A DNA stretch of 64,000 nucleotides, taken from positions 25,750,272 through 25,814,271 of the forward strand of contig NC_081405.1 of NCBI RefSeq assembly GCF_030272615.1, written 5' to 3'. The notes under the pieces are model-generated. The model saw only the letters and a program-made list of their open reading frames with translations. It was not told the origin of the DNA and searched no databases. Of this stretch, positions 11,301-22,508 are shown in pieces (position 1 is the stretch's first letter; the number at the start of each line of letters is the position of its first letter). The DNA comes from Cryptomeria japonica. Taxonomy: Eukaryota > Streptophyta > Pinopsida > Cupressales > Cupressaceae. Made by a program: the position numbers and the translations under genes.

Positions 11301-11846
11301 GGAACGAAAGCTAAGCATTTTTAATAAACAGTTCCAAATTTTGAATAAAGTATTGCGGTTAGGGGAAGAGACCATAATGGAGGAGGAGACAGTTGTGAAA
11401 ACTTGTAGTCCTATGTGTACATTTTGGAGCTGAAGATTGAAATGTTTTAGCAGTATATGAAGGATATGGCAGAGATTCAGGTTCCCCTCCTCAGAGAAAT
11501 TTTGAAATATGAGAATTTTGTAAAACATATGCTTGGAGCTTTTGGTTTAAGATTAACTAATACCAGAATAATGGAGCAACAACAAGTTTTGAATCAGTGG
11601 GATGCATACAAGGTCCAACATTTAGGATCTTCAGCCCAGTTTGATGTCGCCCTCATGGACAGGTACACATACTTGATCACCCAATGCCAAGAGGTGGCAG
11701 AGACATTAGGGGAGTTAGAGAAAGGAAAGAAGCATGCAGATGGAGTTTTGAAGAAGTATAAATTTAGAATTAAACATGTAGCTTATCCTCTTGTCCAAGC
11801 AGTCACATGCATAATTGATAATTATATAGCTTTCATTAAAAAGTGA
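8318..11846 (+). pseudogene. E0 main ORF, unknown protein with C-terminal coiled coils, many stops
   Basis: I do not recognise this protein. Open stretches at 8318-8679 and 8710-9441 read continuously once a TAG at 8677-8679 is ignored (KV-stop-NDK). They include IDLSPNMLGFVFGMPTREE, HFHPWMFQFMTTIL and EWACWFFQNPQSTYIRVSRF. The style (aromatic, mostly alpha, with a GMPTREE element) faintly recalls plant mobile-domain or 'putative plant transposon' proteins found as extra ORFs in LTR elements, but that is weak. From 9440 to 10400 stops are frequent and mostly TAG. Stretches 10409-10840, 10933-11232 and 11457-11846 are charged, Glu/Lys/Gln-rich and probably coiled coil. No gag, protease or pol motif is visible. 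Confidence 0.55.
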
Positions 11847-12846
11847 AGGATGAACATACAGTTGCTAAAGATAGCAGGGTTTTTTTGCATGACCCTGAAT
11901 TTTGTATTTTCAGCTACAACTCCACCTTAGGTTCCAATTTTGAGCAAAATTCTGCATGACCATGAAAAACGTGGCTCACCCAACATGGTCTTTGTAGTGC
12001 TCATGCAACCCCCATTTTGTAGTATTTAATTGGAGTATCAAGGCAAAAACTTGCAAGTTAACTGTGACTCCTAGTTTGAGTTTCTTAATTTAGGTTAGAT
12101 TTATTTCCTAGATAATAGGGTAGAAAAATTCTATAAATTGAGAATTTGTATTCATTTGTAAGGGTCCCCAAATTGATGATTTGTGGCCCACTTATAGATT
12201 TTTAGAGTATTTTGCAGATTGTTAAGAGGTTGAGTTATTTTTGTTACACATTCATTGAGATTAATACAAGAAGCAACTTGTAGATTTCTTGATCTACTTC
12301 TATATTCTATGAAATTGTTTTGTGTAATTTGGTAATGTCTATTATTTGGAGTTAGCAATGTGGTTTGATCTTTTTGTTTATTACTTTATGAATCATATTG
12401 TGCACGTAAGTGGTGTATGATAATTATTGTGATAGGCTGTATTGCTGATGATTTTACAAGTTTACTGGAGGACCATTGTTGAATGCAAACTTGGATGATA
12501 TTTGATAATTTCTTGGATTGTAGGGAACTAACTAAGTAGTTCATTAAGTTGTTATTGTATTGGTTTCATTGTTATTTTCTCGTTTCCCTGATCTATCTTT
12601 TGTAGTTTATTTTCCAGAGAATCCTAAATTTTAAAATACAAAAAAGGGAAGTTTGACCATTAATAACCAATGGGATTGGTTTCAACCAGCAAGCCCTTTA
12701 ACAGGTATAGCTAAATCAACCATTGGGCTGCCCATTATCGTCGTGACCTGACTATAGAGACCTTAGGGTAGTGAGTTTTCCCAAACTCATTTCTTTTTAG
12801 GAGAAGTGGTGAGTGTTCACATTGGCTACCTGACTATTGGGGGGGG
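11847..12846 (+). other. E0 3' non-coding region ending in a polypurine tract
   Basis: AT-rich, no ORF that I trust. It ends GACTATTGGGGGGGG directly before TGTCAAAAAC, read here as polypurine tract and 3' LTR start. Confidence 0.5.
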
Positions 12847-13110
12847 TGTCAAAAACAATTGTCAACAAGACTACTACAAACGACCTACACATCAGACTTT
12901 AAAGTCTGATGTGCAGAAGCAAAGACCCTGCAGGTCAGACTTTAAAGTTCGATCTATAGGAGAAGGACTACCCACAAGTCAAACTTTAAAGTCTGATCTG
13001 CATGGGAAAAACCAAAACATGGCACATCAGACTTTAAAGTATGATGTGCAATTCTTCAAAAGGGAAAACCCTGCAGGTCGGACTTTAAAGTCTGATTTGT
13101 AGGCAAAACT
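12847..13110 (+). repeat. E0 3' LTR remnant with five TTTAAA palindromes
   Basis: Starts TGTCAAAAACAATTG after the G-run. Palindromic units lie near 12889-12912, 12932-12952, 12976-13000, 13023-13048 and 13076-13100; the first, CACATCAGACTTTAAAGTCTGATGTG, is perfect. They match the 20-890 array in unit and spacing. The right end is not defined; homology to the left LTR is not seen beyond about 13110. Confidence 0.6.
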
Positions 13111-14003
13111 ACAAAATAAAAGAACTTAAAAAATGATAAAAACAAAAAGAGAAAAGAAAAAGGAGCTAACTGATGGAGTTGGTCAAGATCTCTCGGAGGA
13201 CGTGAGGTACGAAATAGACCAATTTCATAGGGTTACCTCATGATTTTAGCCATGCTGAAATCAAGGACAACAATTACAAACAAAGCATCTACCATTAAAT
13301 TTATAAGCATTAAACTGCCTTACCGGTGCCTTCTGGCTTTGATCTTCATTTGCAGTACCAGAACTCGGTCCTTGTTCAAATCCAAGTCCACTAGAATCTC
13401 CATTCTATCTTTTTCTTTTCAATAACTCATCTAGTTGTGCTAAACTAATCATGAATTTTTCTTTATACTCACTTGCAATAGTCATATCATCTCTCAAAAT
13501 TATCATTTGTCTCTCGAGCTCTTGTTCATTACTCCGGGATTGTACCAAATCAGTTCTCAACATATCATTTTCATGAACCAACCTTCCACATTCCTCAAAT
13601 TTATTTTTCAGAGATACATCAAGGTTTTCTTCCTTTTTCTTCCAGTCAACAATATCTTTAGACATCCTCATAGTTATAGCTTGAATTTAATTCTTCATGA
13701 CCATATTCTCCTGACTCAGCTTCTAACATCTCTCATTAAGGGCATCTTTCTCATAATTATCCTTGTTTTGCAAAATTTCCTTCCTCCTAGCTTGAACAAA
13801 TGATAGTCTCTCCTGTAGGACAAGAATGAATTCCTGAGCAGAATTCAATTCATCTTGTAATTTCAAGTTCTTGATACTTTCAGCATCATAATATTCAAGT
13901 GCTACCTCAAGTTTCTTCTCCAAACTCATAACCATGGATTCCAGATTTAGGATCTTCCTCAAGCTGTTAAACTTCCTTTGAGGCACAAGGCTCTGATACC
14001 AAT
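13111..14003 (-). pseudogene. D: coiled-coil ORF directly after an initiator-Met primer site
   Basis: Reading leftward from the primer site, an open frame (13723-14022, then 13405-13671, separated by a stop at 13721-13723) predicts heptad-rich coiled coil: MSLEKKLEVALEYY, KLQDELNSAQEFILVLQERL, LKNKFEECGRLVHENDML, SNEQELERQMIILRDDM. It decays after 13405 but can be followed to about 13150 (IGLFRTSRPPRDLDQLHQLA). The frame begins only some 15 bp inside the primer site, where copia elements normally have a UBN2-type gag. I see no gag, zinc knuckle, protease or pol. This may be a non-autonomous copia derivative with a captured or novel gene. Confidence 0.5.
13990..14003 (-). other. D primer-binding site (initiator tRNA-Met type)
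   Basis: On the minus strand ATTGGTATCAGAGCC follows an LTR end ...TCCAACA. This is the standard plant initiator-Met primer sequence. Confidence 0.75.
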
Positions 14004-14832
14004 TGTTGGAATCCAAGAACACTGAGAGAGGGGGGGGGGGGGGGAATCAGTGTTCTACCAGAATGATCAATTTTAACCTTATTAAAACATGCATTCAATA
14101 ATTGGTATACCGGTACATATGGAATTGAAAGAAGTAAAGCAACCAATAAGAAAATCACACAAAGGGATACCATAACATAGAGAATTATACATGGAAAACC
14201 TCAAAGAGGAAAAACTATGGTGGGATTTGTAACCCACAATATCAATCCACTGGCCATATGAAAAGATATTACAAAATATAGGGGCCTACACTTGCAGGAA
14301 GGCTTACAGCCTAGAGCACACTGCCCAATCACAAAAGGAGCCTCACTGACTACATACAAATCAAAACTATAATCCAGAGAAATGATTGAATTGCAATGAT
14401 AACATCTTCTATGTTTGAATACAGTTCTAGTTAAGCTCTATTTGTTCCGGTCTAAAACCCTAAACCATTACCAGAATAACCTCTTACATAAATATCCTCA
14501 TATACATGATCTCTCTCATATATTTTGCATCCCAACTACATTCCATAACCTTACATAGCCATATCCTTTCCTTATTATAAAATGATCTAATCAACTGACC
14601 TATATACCCCTTTACAATCCATCATGCCTTATGTCGGCTTACAAAGATAATTACAATATGAATATACATGTCGACACAATAACATAAATACATGAATATC
14701 AAAAACAATTGTCGATGCCGGATATCCCAAATGATGTCGACCTCCAATATCGATAACCTGAATATAAACCATGTCGGTCTGCAATATTGGTAACCAAAGA
14801 ATTCCTTTCAACCGATGACAATACATGCCGAT
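14004..14832 (-). repeat. D 5' LTR, downstream (U5-side) part
   Basis: On the plus strand it starts TGTTGGAATCC and contains a 14-G run at about 14029-14042. It carries the copia-LTR block with paired AAAACTATGGTGGGATTTGTAACCCAC. Copia A interrupts it at 14832; the remainder is at 22301-22386. Together they make about 915 bp. The second LTR of D is not in the window. Confidence 0.65.
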
Positions 14833-16362
14833 TGATAACTTAATGATGAATGAATAGTACCAAACCGGTATTGAGAGGGGGGGTGAATCAATACAGGCAA
14901 AAACACAATCTTAAACCGGTTTGACAACATACACTTCAATTGATTGGTAAAAAGTGATACCAGTTTGAAATAGAGTGCAACTGGTAAATCCAAGAGTGAT
15001 TGAGATAGGCATTAACCGGTTAATCACTTAGCTTTCCACTCAACTCAAAACTACACTACCATTTCACCCTTATGCATGAACAGGTAATCTATCATCGAAC
15101 CATAATAATTAGCTAGTTCAACATGTTTTATTGATAGGCATAAAACACAGAACCATCACATGCTTGACAGATAATAACAAAGTATCACAAGATAAGAGCA
15201 TCACATATGACACACATATTTTTCACGTGGAAACCGAACTGTGAAAAACCACAGTGGGGATGAATACCCACAAGCTTGTTTTTGAACTCTTTGGAAGTCC
15301 GCTCTGTTAGGAGCCTTGTCCGGTTAAAGACAGATACAATAGGTTCTGTTAGGAACCGATCCTATTAGGGATCACCTGGTTAAGGGATGGCTACAATACC
15401 TAGTTAAGGTTTAAACCCTGTTAAGGGTACCTTGTTAGAGGATTTCAAGAACTCAATAGCTAAAGGATATCAATGACTCAGTAGCTTTGAGTTACCCTAT
15501 TAGAGGATTTTCAACAAGCTGGTTAAGGCTACCCTGTTAGGGGATTTCACAACTATTGAAGTGGTTAAAGATCAACAAGTATATCAATGACCTGATAATA
15601 GCACTCAATGCCAATACAGATCCACTTAAGCTCCTCTTCACCTTCTGCACTTACACTCTGTAGATATGACTTCTCTCCTCTAGTCTGGCAAGAATCACGT
15701 ATCTCTTCTCTTAGATACACACACACAAATTTTGCCAACAAACTCTGAAAGAGTCACAACATCAACCTTATAGTACAACAGACAGGTCGGTAGCATAAAC
15801 CCTAAACCCTAGACCTGTTAGGTTAAGGAATTCAAATGGTTCAATCTTGACCGTCGATCATACTGCATTGAATGCAATAGTCTTGATCTAATCTCAAGAC
15901 ATTCTCCATCATTCATTTTCCACCAATTTCATGGCGGTTGATAACCCATCACATGTTATCACCATTTACAGACTTTGCACATTCCCAAGATAGATAGGAA
16001 CATTCTTCTTTATGCAAGATCCTTCATGCGTACAAGGCTTACGTGGCAGCAATATCTGTTCTTCGTTATCATGCTAACTTCATCACATAAAGTCACCTTG
16101 AAGCACTCTAACCAGAAACCCTGAAGTTGAGACCACCAACTGGTAGTCATGCACTACTTCCATGTGTCAGTTCCCATAACCTTATGTCTGTTCATCTTGA
16201 ACAAGAACACTGCTTCACTTTGGTACATATACCGGTTCACAGTGTTATATCGGTTCTTTCATATGCTGATTCTCACCTCTTCAGTGTATTGACATCAATG
16301 ACAACATACAATGTCATTATGTCCACATATCAGTTCTCATACCAGTTCACATAATGCCAACA
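14833..16362 (-). repeat. Copia A 3' LTR (left copy)
   Basis: TG...CA ends. It contains a block of short CTGTTAGG / GGTTAAGG words and the conserved copia segment GTGGGTATTCATCCCCAC on the minus strand. It pairs with 20772-22300. Confidence 0.93.
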
Positions 16363-16385
16363 ATCTCCCCCTTTGGCATTGATGG
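16363..16385 (-). other. Copia A polypurine tract
   Basis: On the minus strand TGCCAAAGGGGGAGAT immediately precedes TGTTGGCATT, the classic copia polypurine tract and LTR start. Confidence 0.85.
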
Positions 16386-16605
16386 CAATATTCAAAGATA
16401 TCTCTCTACTTCACATCTTCACCCCCAAGTTCTGCAGATATCTTCTCCGCTTCACATCTTCTCCCCCTTTGACAACAATGCCAAAGTGGAGGCACAAGAT
16501 TCATTGTTCCATTATGCTGCTCCCCCTAAGGAGTAGCATCCTTCAACACATCAGTCCAAAAAGAAGTGACTATGTAGTACCTGACTGATGTGGAGCAAGT
16601 ACGTT

Positions 16606-18200
16606 TAGTTCACCTCCTGAAGGGGCAGTACCCCTAATTCACCTCTTAAGTACATAAATGTAGTCATTGGGAGAGGCTTGGTGAATATGTCTGCTAACTG
16701 CTCCTTACTGAAAACATGTTCCAGTGCAATCTCTTTGTTTTGAACCTTTTCCCTCAGGAAATGATATTTAAGCTCAAAGTGCTTGGTCCTAGAATGTAAA
16801 ATTGGATTCTTTTAAATATTGATAGCACTTGTGTTATCACTAAATATTCTTACCAGTTTTGATATAGGAACTTTGAAGCCATTTAATACATGCTTCATCT
16901 AGATTGTCTGAGTGCAGTTCATGAAAGCTGCAACATACTCCACTTCCATTGTAGACTGAGAGATACAACTCTGCTTCTTACTCATCCATGAGACCAGTCT
17001 ACCACCAAGAAAGAATGCACCACCTGTTGTGCTTTTTCGGTCATCCACATTACCTGCCCAATCAGCATCTGTGAATACTTTGAGGTCAAAATCATTGTTG
17101 CATGGGTACCATAATCCATAGTCAACTATTCCCTTTAGATACCTAAGAATTTGCTTGACTGCAACGAAGTGGGATTCTCTTGGACTTTTCTGGAACCTTG
17201 CAGTAATGCCAACTGCATGTGCAATATTTGGTCTACTATGCACTACATAATGCAACTTACCAATCATTGATTGGTATTCCTTCTCATCAACTAATGTGGA
17301 ATCATTCTCTTTTGATAATTTGCAACTGGTCTCCATTGGAGTACCAACCAGTTTGCTATCTTCCATGCCAAAGGTCTTCAACACCTCTTTGACATATTTG
17401 GACTGAGTAATAAATATTCCATCTTTCATCTGTTGGATCTGTAGTCCAATGAAGAACTTAATCTCCCCTATGAGTGACATCTCAAACTCTTTCTTCATCT
17501 CATCAACAAACTCATGACTCATCTTGTCATCTCCACCAAAGATAATGTCATCAACAAAAACCTCATAGATCAGGATCTGATCTCCTTCAGTCTTCAAGTA
17601 GATATTGCTATCTTCACTTGTCCTCTAAAATCCAATCTTCACAGGATGGGAATGTAGACATCCATACCATGCTCTAGGTGCCTGCTTTAGACCATATAAG
17701 GCTTTATGTAGCCTGCACACCATATCACTGTCTTCAGATAGGGAAAACCCATCTGGTTGCTCTATATACACCTCCTCTTCAAGTACACCATTTAGTAATG
17801 CAGATTTTACATCCATTTGATATACCTTAAATCCTTTAAAAGTTTCATATGCAAGAAGCATACAAACTCCTTCCAATCTGGCTACAGGTGCAAAAGTTTC
17901 TCCATAGTCTTCTCCTTCTTCTTGGGCATACCCTTTACACACCAGTCTGGCTTTATTTCTAATCACTATGCCATCTTCATTCAGCTTATTTCTGAAAACC
18001 CATTTGGTAACAATGACATTTTTATGTTCTGGTCTAGGTACCAAAGACCATGTACCATTTTTCTCTATCTGATCAAGTTCTTCTTCCATTGCCTTGATCC
18101 AGTCTTCATCTTTATGTGCCTCTTTGAATGACTTAGGCTCAAATTCAGAGATCAAACATGAGCTTTCTCTGACTCTTCTTCTTGTAAGGATTCCAGCATC
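16606..18200 (-). pseudogene. pol: Copia A reverse transcriptase and RNase H
   Basis: RNA-directed DNA polymerase with C-terminal RNase H. Visible motifs in order: [64 protein letters not shown], the catalytic FVDDIIFGG (two Asp kept), GLQIQQMKDGIFITQSKY, DADWAGNVDDRKSTTGG, SWMSKKQSCISQST and DIFTKPLP. The reading frame is cut by TAG at 17625 (GF-stop-RTSEDS; copia B has CAG there) and TAG at 16899 (QTI-stop-MKH; copia B has TGG). It ends in TAA at about 16606. Confidence 0.93.
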
Positions 18201-18563
18201 CTTATCTCCTATGATCTGCTTAGGATCATGATTAAGCTTGACATACCGAGGAATGGTCTTAATAGATTCCTCTTTCTTTTCTTCTTCATCTTCATCTCTA
18301 TTAGTATCAGCATCTACATCTGCCAGTGTAGGAACACTGTTACTAGTACTTGGTTGACTGACAACCAGTTCCTAGAAGGTTACCATCGGTCCATTTACTG
18401 CTTGCTCACTGCCTGTTTCCTTAGTTTTCTCAGAGGATTCATCAACTCTTACATTGATACTTTCCATAATTCTTTGAGTCCTATTGTTGTAACACCTAAG
18501 AGCTTTACTTTTGGTGGAATATCCTAGGAATATCCCCTCATCACATTTAGCTTCAAACTTGCC

Positions 18564-19452
18564 CTAATGTTCACTCCTTTTGATATAACATTTGCTACCA
18601 AACACTCTAAAGTAGCTAACCACGGGTGTCTTACTGGACCAATACTCATAAGGAGTTTTATCCTTGCCTTTCTTGATGAGTACCTGGTTCATTGTGTAAA
18701 CTGCAATGCTCACTGCTTCTCTCCAAAAGGTGTGAGCAAACTTTCCTTGAATCAACATGGTTCTAGTTGCTAACCACATTCTGGTTATTCCTCTCTACTA
18801 GGCCATTCTACTTTGGAGTCTGGGGAGCAGATAGTTGCCTCTTGATGCCATGTTCTTTAGAATATTTGTTGAATTCACCAAAAGTGAATTCCCCTCCTTG
18901 ATCAGTTCTCAGGCACTTGATCCTCTTACTGCTTTCCTTCTCCACTAATGCTTTGAAGACTTTGAACTTCCCAAAAGCTTCAGACTTATCTTTCAAGAAT
19001 GTGACCCACATCATTCTTGAGCAGTCATCAATGAGAATCATGAAGTACCTATCACGTTGCACACTTCTAGTTTTCATAGGACCACACAAGTCAGTATGCA
19101 CAAGATCAAGCAAATTGTCAGTAGTGAAAGGTTTACCTTTAAAAGTTGAGGAAGACATTTTCCCTAATTGACACTCTCTACACAAGGTATTATCTAGTTT
19201 GCTTAGCATTGGTAACCCTCTAACTACCTTGATCTTACTAGCCTTCACAATGTTATCAAAGTTTACATGATAGAGTCTCCTATGCCATATCTAGCTATCA
19301 TCAAATTTAGCCATAAGACATGTACTTATATTTGCATTCAGTTGAAATAAGTTACCTTTGGTCTACATGCCAGTGGCTACTAGTTCACCATCTTTTCCTT
19401 TGATTCTGCACACTCCATTCCTGAATTCTAGAGTGAGACCACTATCATTTAG
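18564..19452 (-). pseudogene. Copia A integrase
   Basis: Inserts the cDNA into the host genome. After a GAG-pre-integrase segment with paired Cys (LCRECQLGKM) comes the rve core: DLVHTDLCGPM (first Asp), DDCSRMMWVTFLK, CLRTDQGGEF (second Asp), and after a TAG near 18807 NGLVERNN with the catalytic Glu kept. The following WREAVSIAVYTMNQ and YFRVFGSKCYIK belong to the C-terminal part. The TAG sits where copia elements usually have PQQNG, suggesting CAG to TAG. Confidence 0.9.
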
Positions 19453-20016
19453 CTAGGAAACACTCAGAAGGTTGTGTCTAAGACCATCAACCCAATATAC
19501 ATTGTCAGCACTACTCTTTCCATTTAGAGAGATGGACCCTCTGCCTTTGACCATGCATGGTGCATCATTTCCAAATTGAACCACACCACCATCATACTCT
19601 TCCAAGGATAGAAACTTGCTCTGGTCACCAGTCATATGGTGAGAACAGCCACTATCAATGATCCACTCATTGGAATTTTCAAATCGACAGACAAGAGCTT
19701 TCTTGTCTAACACATCTTCTTTGACAACAACAAACACAATATCTTCATTTTCTTCATCCTCTGATTCCTCATCTATGACACCTTCATCAACTGCAACAAA
19801 ACAGTTTCTCCGGTTTCCTCCTTTGAATTTCTTGAATCTTTCCGATTTATCCTTGTAGTCACTATTAAGACAGTTCATAGCAATATGTCCTATCTAGTTA
19901 CAAGAACAATATTTTAGAGGGAGCTTACCTCTGTATTTACCGGTTCCTTTTGGAAGTTTCCTAGAAAGAAGAGCTTCAAATTCCATTAGAAACTCCTCAT
20001 CATCCATTACCCTGCT
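19453..20016 (-). pseudogene. Copia A zinc knuckle and aspartic protease
   Basis: A degenerate zinc-knuckle segment (CSCN-stop-IGHIAMNC) near 19870-19915 is followed by an acidic linker (DEESEDEENED). Then comes the retropepsin active site WIIDSGCSHHMTG, with LRHNLLSVS at the end of the open stretch. The DSG triad is intact. The zinc knuckle is damaged (spacing and one stop), so RNA packaging would be impaired. Confidence 0.88.
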
Positions 20017-20700
20017 CTATCTTGGTTCACCACTAGTGCTTGCTTCTTTTCCTTTCCTAGATGGTACAATAGAAGCTCTAAAAGTTGATTCAGTCTTTTG
20101 AACACTGCCATCATAACTATTTAGCTCATAGGCTGTCAACTTTGCTATGATGGAATCCAGGGATACCTTAGTCTTGTCTATTAATCTCAACTCCTGAATA
20201 GCAGCAACTCTTATTACATAGACCGGCAATAGGGATCTCAGGACTTTGCTTACCATAGTGGAATCTTCCATTTTACCACCTGCACTCTTGATATCTCCAA
20301 CAATAGTTTTGATTCTAATACCATACTGTTGAATGGTTTCACCTTCAACCATTTGCATGTCTTCAAACTTTCCTCTAAGGCTTTCTTCCTTAGCTTGATT
20401 TACATGCTCATCACCTCCATAGATATTTTCAAGAGCATCCCATACCTCTTTGGGATTAACCTTATCTTGGACATCAATGAACTCAATGTTAGATAAACTA
20501 CTGATTAGGGCTTCCATGACCCTCCCATTCTCCTGTATCTCTCTCTTTTTCTCATCGGTGAGAGTACTGGTAGGGGAAACATAGGGATTCTCAACATAGC
20601 TCCAGTGTTGAGCACCCATGCTTCTGATGTATATCTTCATTCTGTCTTTCCATATACTAAAATTTTCCTTGTTAAACGTTGGACCTTCCCTCTTCATCAT
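20017..20700 (-). CDS. gag: Copia A gag (UBN2 type)
   Basis: Capsid protein fragment of 227 residues, the best preserved frame of copia A. It contains FNKENFSIWKDRMKIYIRS, EVWDALENIYGGDEH, LRGKFEDMQMVEGETIQQY and LRSLLPVYVIRVAAIQE, the usual order of a copia UBN2 gag. The start at 20700 lies about 55 bp inside the primer site. The frame stops just before the zinc knuckle. Confidence 0.9.
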   Translation of the reverse strand: MMKREGPTFNKENFSIWKDRMKIYIRSMGAQHWSYVENPYVSPTSTLTDEKKREIQENGRVMEALISSLSNIEFIDVQDKVNPKEVWDALENIYGGDEHVNQAKEESLRGKFEDMQMVEGETIQQYGIRIKTIVGDIKSAGGKMEDSTMVSKVLRSLLPVYVIRVAAIQELRLIDKTKVSLDSIIAKLTAYELNSYDGSVQKTESTFRASIVPSRKGKEASTSGEPR

Positions 20701-20755
20701 TACAATAGGATCTTTCCCTCAAGTGGTTAAGCTTACAACACAAAGGACCTGGAGG

Positions 20756-20771
20756 ATGCTCTGATACCAAT
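20756..20771 (-). other. Copia A primer-binding site
   Basis: On the minus strand ATTGGTATCAGAGCAT directly follows the 5' LTR end, complementary in type to initiator tRNA-Met. Confidence 0.85.
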
Positions 20772-22300
20772 TGATAACTTAATGATGAATGAATAGTACC
20801 AAACCGGTACTGAGAGGGGGGGTGAATCAATACAGGCAAAAACATAGTCTTAAACCAGTTTGACAATAGACACTTCAATTGACTGATAAATAGTGATACC
20901 GGTTCGAAATAGAGTGCAACCAATAAATCCAAGAGTGACTGAGACATGCATTAACCGGTTAATCACTTAGCTTTCCACTCAACTCAAAACTACACTACCA
21001 TTTCACCCTTATGCATGAACAGGTAATCTATCATCGAACCATAATAATCAGCTAGTTCAACATGTTTTATTGATAGGCATAAACACAGAACCATCACATG
21101 CTTGATAGACAATAACAAAGTATCACAAGATAAGAGCATCACACATGACACACATATTTTTCATGTGGAAACCCAGCTAGGAAAAACCACGGTGGGGATG
21201 AATACCCACAAGCTTGTTTTTGAACTCTTTGGAAGTCCGCTTTGTTAGGAGCCTTGTCCGGTGAAAGATAGATACAATAGGTTCTGTTAGGAACCAATCT
21301 TGTTAGGGATCACCCGGTTAAGGGATAGGTACAATACCCAGTTAAGGGTTAAACCCTGTTAAGGGTACCTTGTTAGAGGATTTTAAGAACTCAATAGCTA
21401 AAGGATATCAATGACTCAGTAGCTTTGAGTTACCCTGTTAGAGGATTTTCAACAAGCCGGTTAAGGCTACCCTGTTAGGGGATTTCACAACTGTTGAAGT
21501 GGTTAAAGATCAATAGGTATATCAATGACTTGATAATAGGACTCAATGCCAATGCAGATCCGCTTAAGCTCCTCTTCACCTTCTACACTTACACTCTGCA
21601 GCTATGACTTCTCTCCTCTAGTCTGGCAAGAATCATGTATCTCTTCTCTTAGATACACACACACAAATTTTGCCAACAAACTCTGAAAGAATCACAACAT
21701 CAACCTTATAGGACAATAGATAGGTCGGTGGCATAAACCCTAAACCCTAGACCTGTTAGGTTAAGGAATTCAAACCGTTCAATCTTAATCGTCGATCATA
21801 CTGCATTGAATGCAATAGTCTTGATGCAATCTCAAGACATTCTCCATCGTTTGTTTTCCACCGATTTCATGGCGGCTGATAACCCATCACACATTATCAC
21901 CATTTACAGACTTTGCACATTCCCAAGATAGATAGGAACATTCTTCTTTATGCAAGATCCTTCACATGTACAAGGCTTACGTGGCAACACTATCTATTCT
22001 TCGTTATCATGCTAACTTCATCACATAAAGTCACCTTGAAGTGCTCCAATCGAAAACCCTGAAGTTGAGACCACCAACTAGTAGTCATGCACTACTTCCA
22101 TGTGCCGGTTCCCATAACCTTATGCTAGTTCATCTTGAACAAGCACACCGCTTCACTTTGGTACAGATACTGGTTCACAGTGTTATATCGGTTCTTTCAT
22201 ATGTCGATTCTCACCTCTTCAATGTATTGACATCAATGACAACATACAATGTCATTATGTCCACATACTAGTTCTCATACCAGTTCACATAATGCCAACA
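20772..22300 (-). repeat. Copia A 5' LTR (right copy)
   Basis: Near-identical to 14833-16362; the differences I see are mainly transitions. Confidence 0.93.
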
Positions 22301-22386
22301 CCGGTGGCAGTGAAGTGTCTGCCAGTACATTACTAAACCAAAATATGAAGCTAGAACATGTTGCCATGTTGCCATCAGTGACAACA
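22301..22386 (-). repeat. D LTR, distal end beyond copia A
   Basis: Ends ...CATCAGTGACAACA on the plus strand, i.e. the LTR starts TGTTGTCACTG on the minus strand, matching its other end (TCCAACA). It completes the LTR begun at 14004. Confidence 0.5.
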
Positions 22387-22508
22387 TATTTAAACCAACC
22401 AAATTGAGTGTCAATTGCAAACAAGATAGATATGCACCACTGTGGGTGAGAAAGAGATAAGATAAGAATAGAATGTGTGAAATAAAAGGATATAGGTAAA
22501 CCTCGATA

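Larger units (their letters stand above)
1..13240 (+). mobile_element. E0: large LTR element of unknown family, left end outside window, host of nested E1
   Basis: I infer one plus-strand LTR element from matching ends. A TTTAAA-palindrome array lies at 20-890 and again at 12890-13110. The second copy follows a polypurine tract (ATT plus eight G) and a TGTCAAAAAC start typical of a 3' LTR. Between them is a decayed ORF that E1 splits with a perfect 5-bp duplication. Without E1 the visible part is about 7 kb. The 5' LTR start lies left of base 1. The 3' LTR looks truncated soon after its array, because the GC-rich second array of the 5' side (985-1400) is missing there and a minus-strand coiled-coil fragment follows. 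No RT, RNase H or integrase was found, so E0 appears non-autonomous. The right boundary is approximate. Confidence 0.5.
14833..22300 (-). mobile_element. Copia A: nearly full-length minus-strand copia element inside the D LTR
   Basis: LTRs of 1530 bp (14833-16362) and 1529 bp (20772-22300), both TGATAACTTAATG...AATGCCAACA. Flanks are CCGAT (14828-14832) and CCGGT (22301-22305), a one-mismatch target duplication. On the minus strand the order is 5' LTR, initiator-Met primer site, gag, protease, integrase, RT/RNase H, polypurine tract, 3' LTR, which is the copia order. Several in-frame stops make it inactive. Confidence 0.93.

Noticed and set aside
14029-14042. Poly-G run as a functional G-quadruplex
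   Set aside because: A homopolymer inside a copia LTR where related LTRs have 7-8 G; expansion or a sequencing effect is more likely.
16899-17627. Reassigned or suppressed UAG codon to explain many in-frame TAGs
   Set aside because: Frameshifts and other stops occur too, genes end normally in TAG, and the related copy has CAG or TGG, so decay is the simpler reading.
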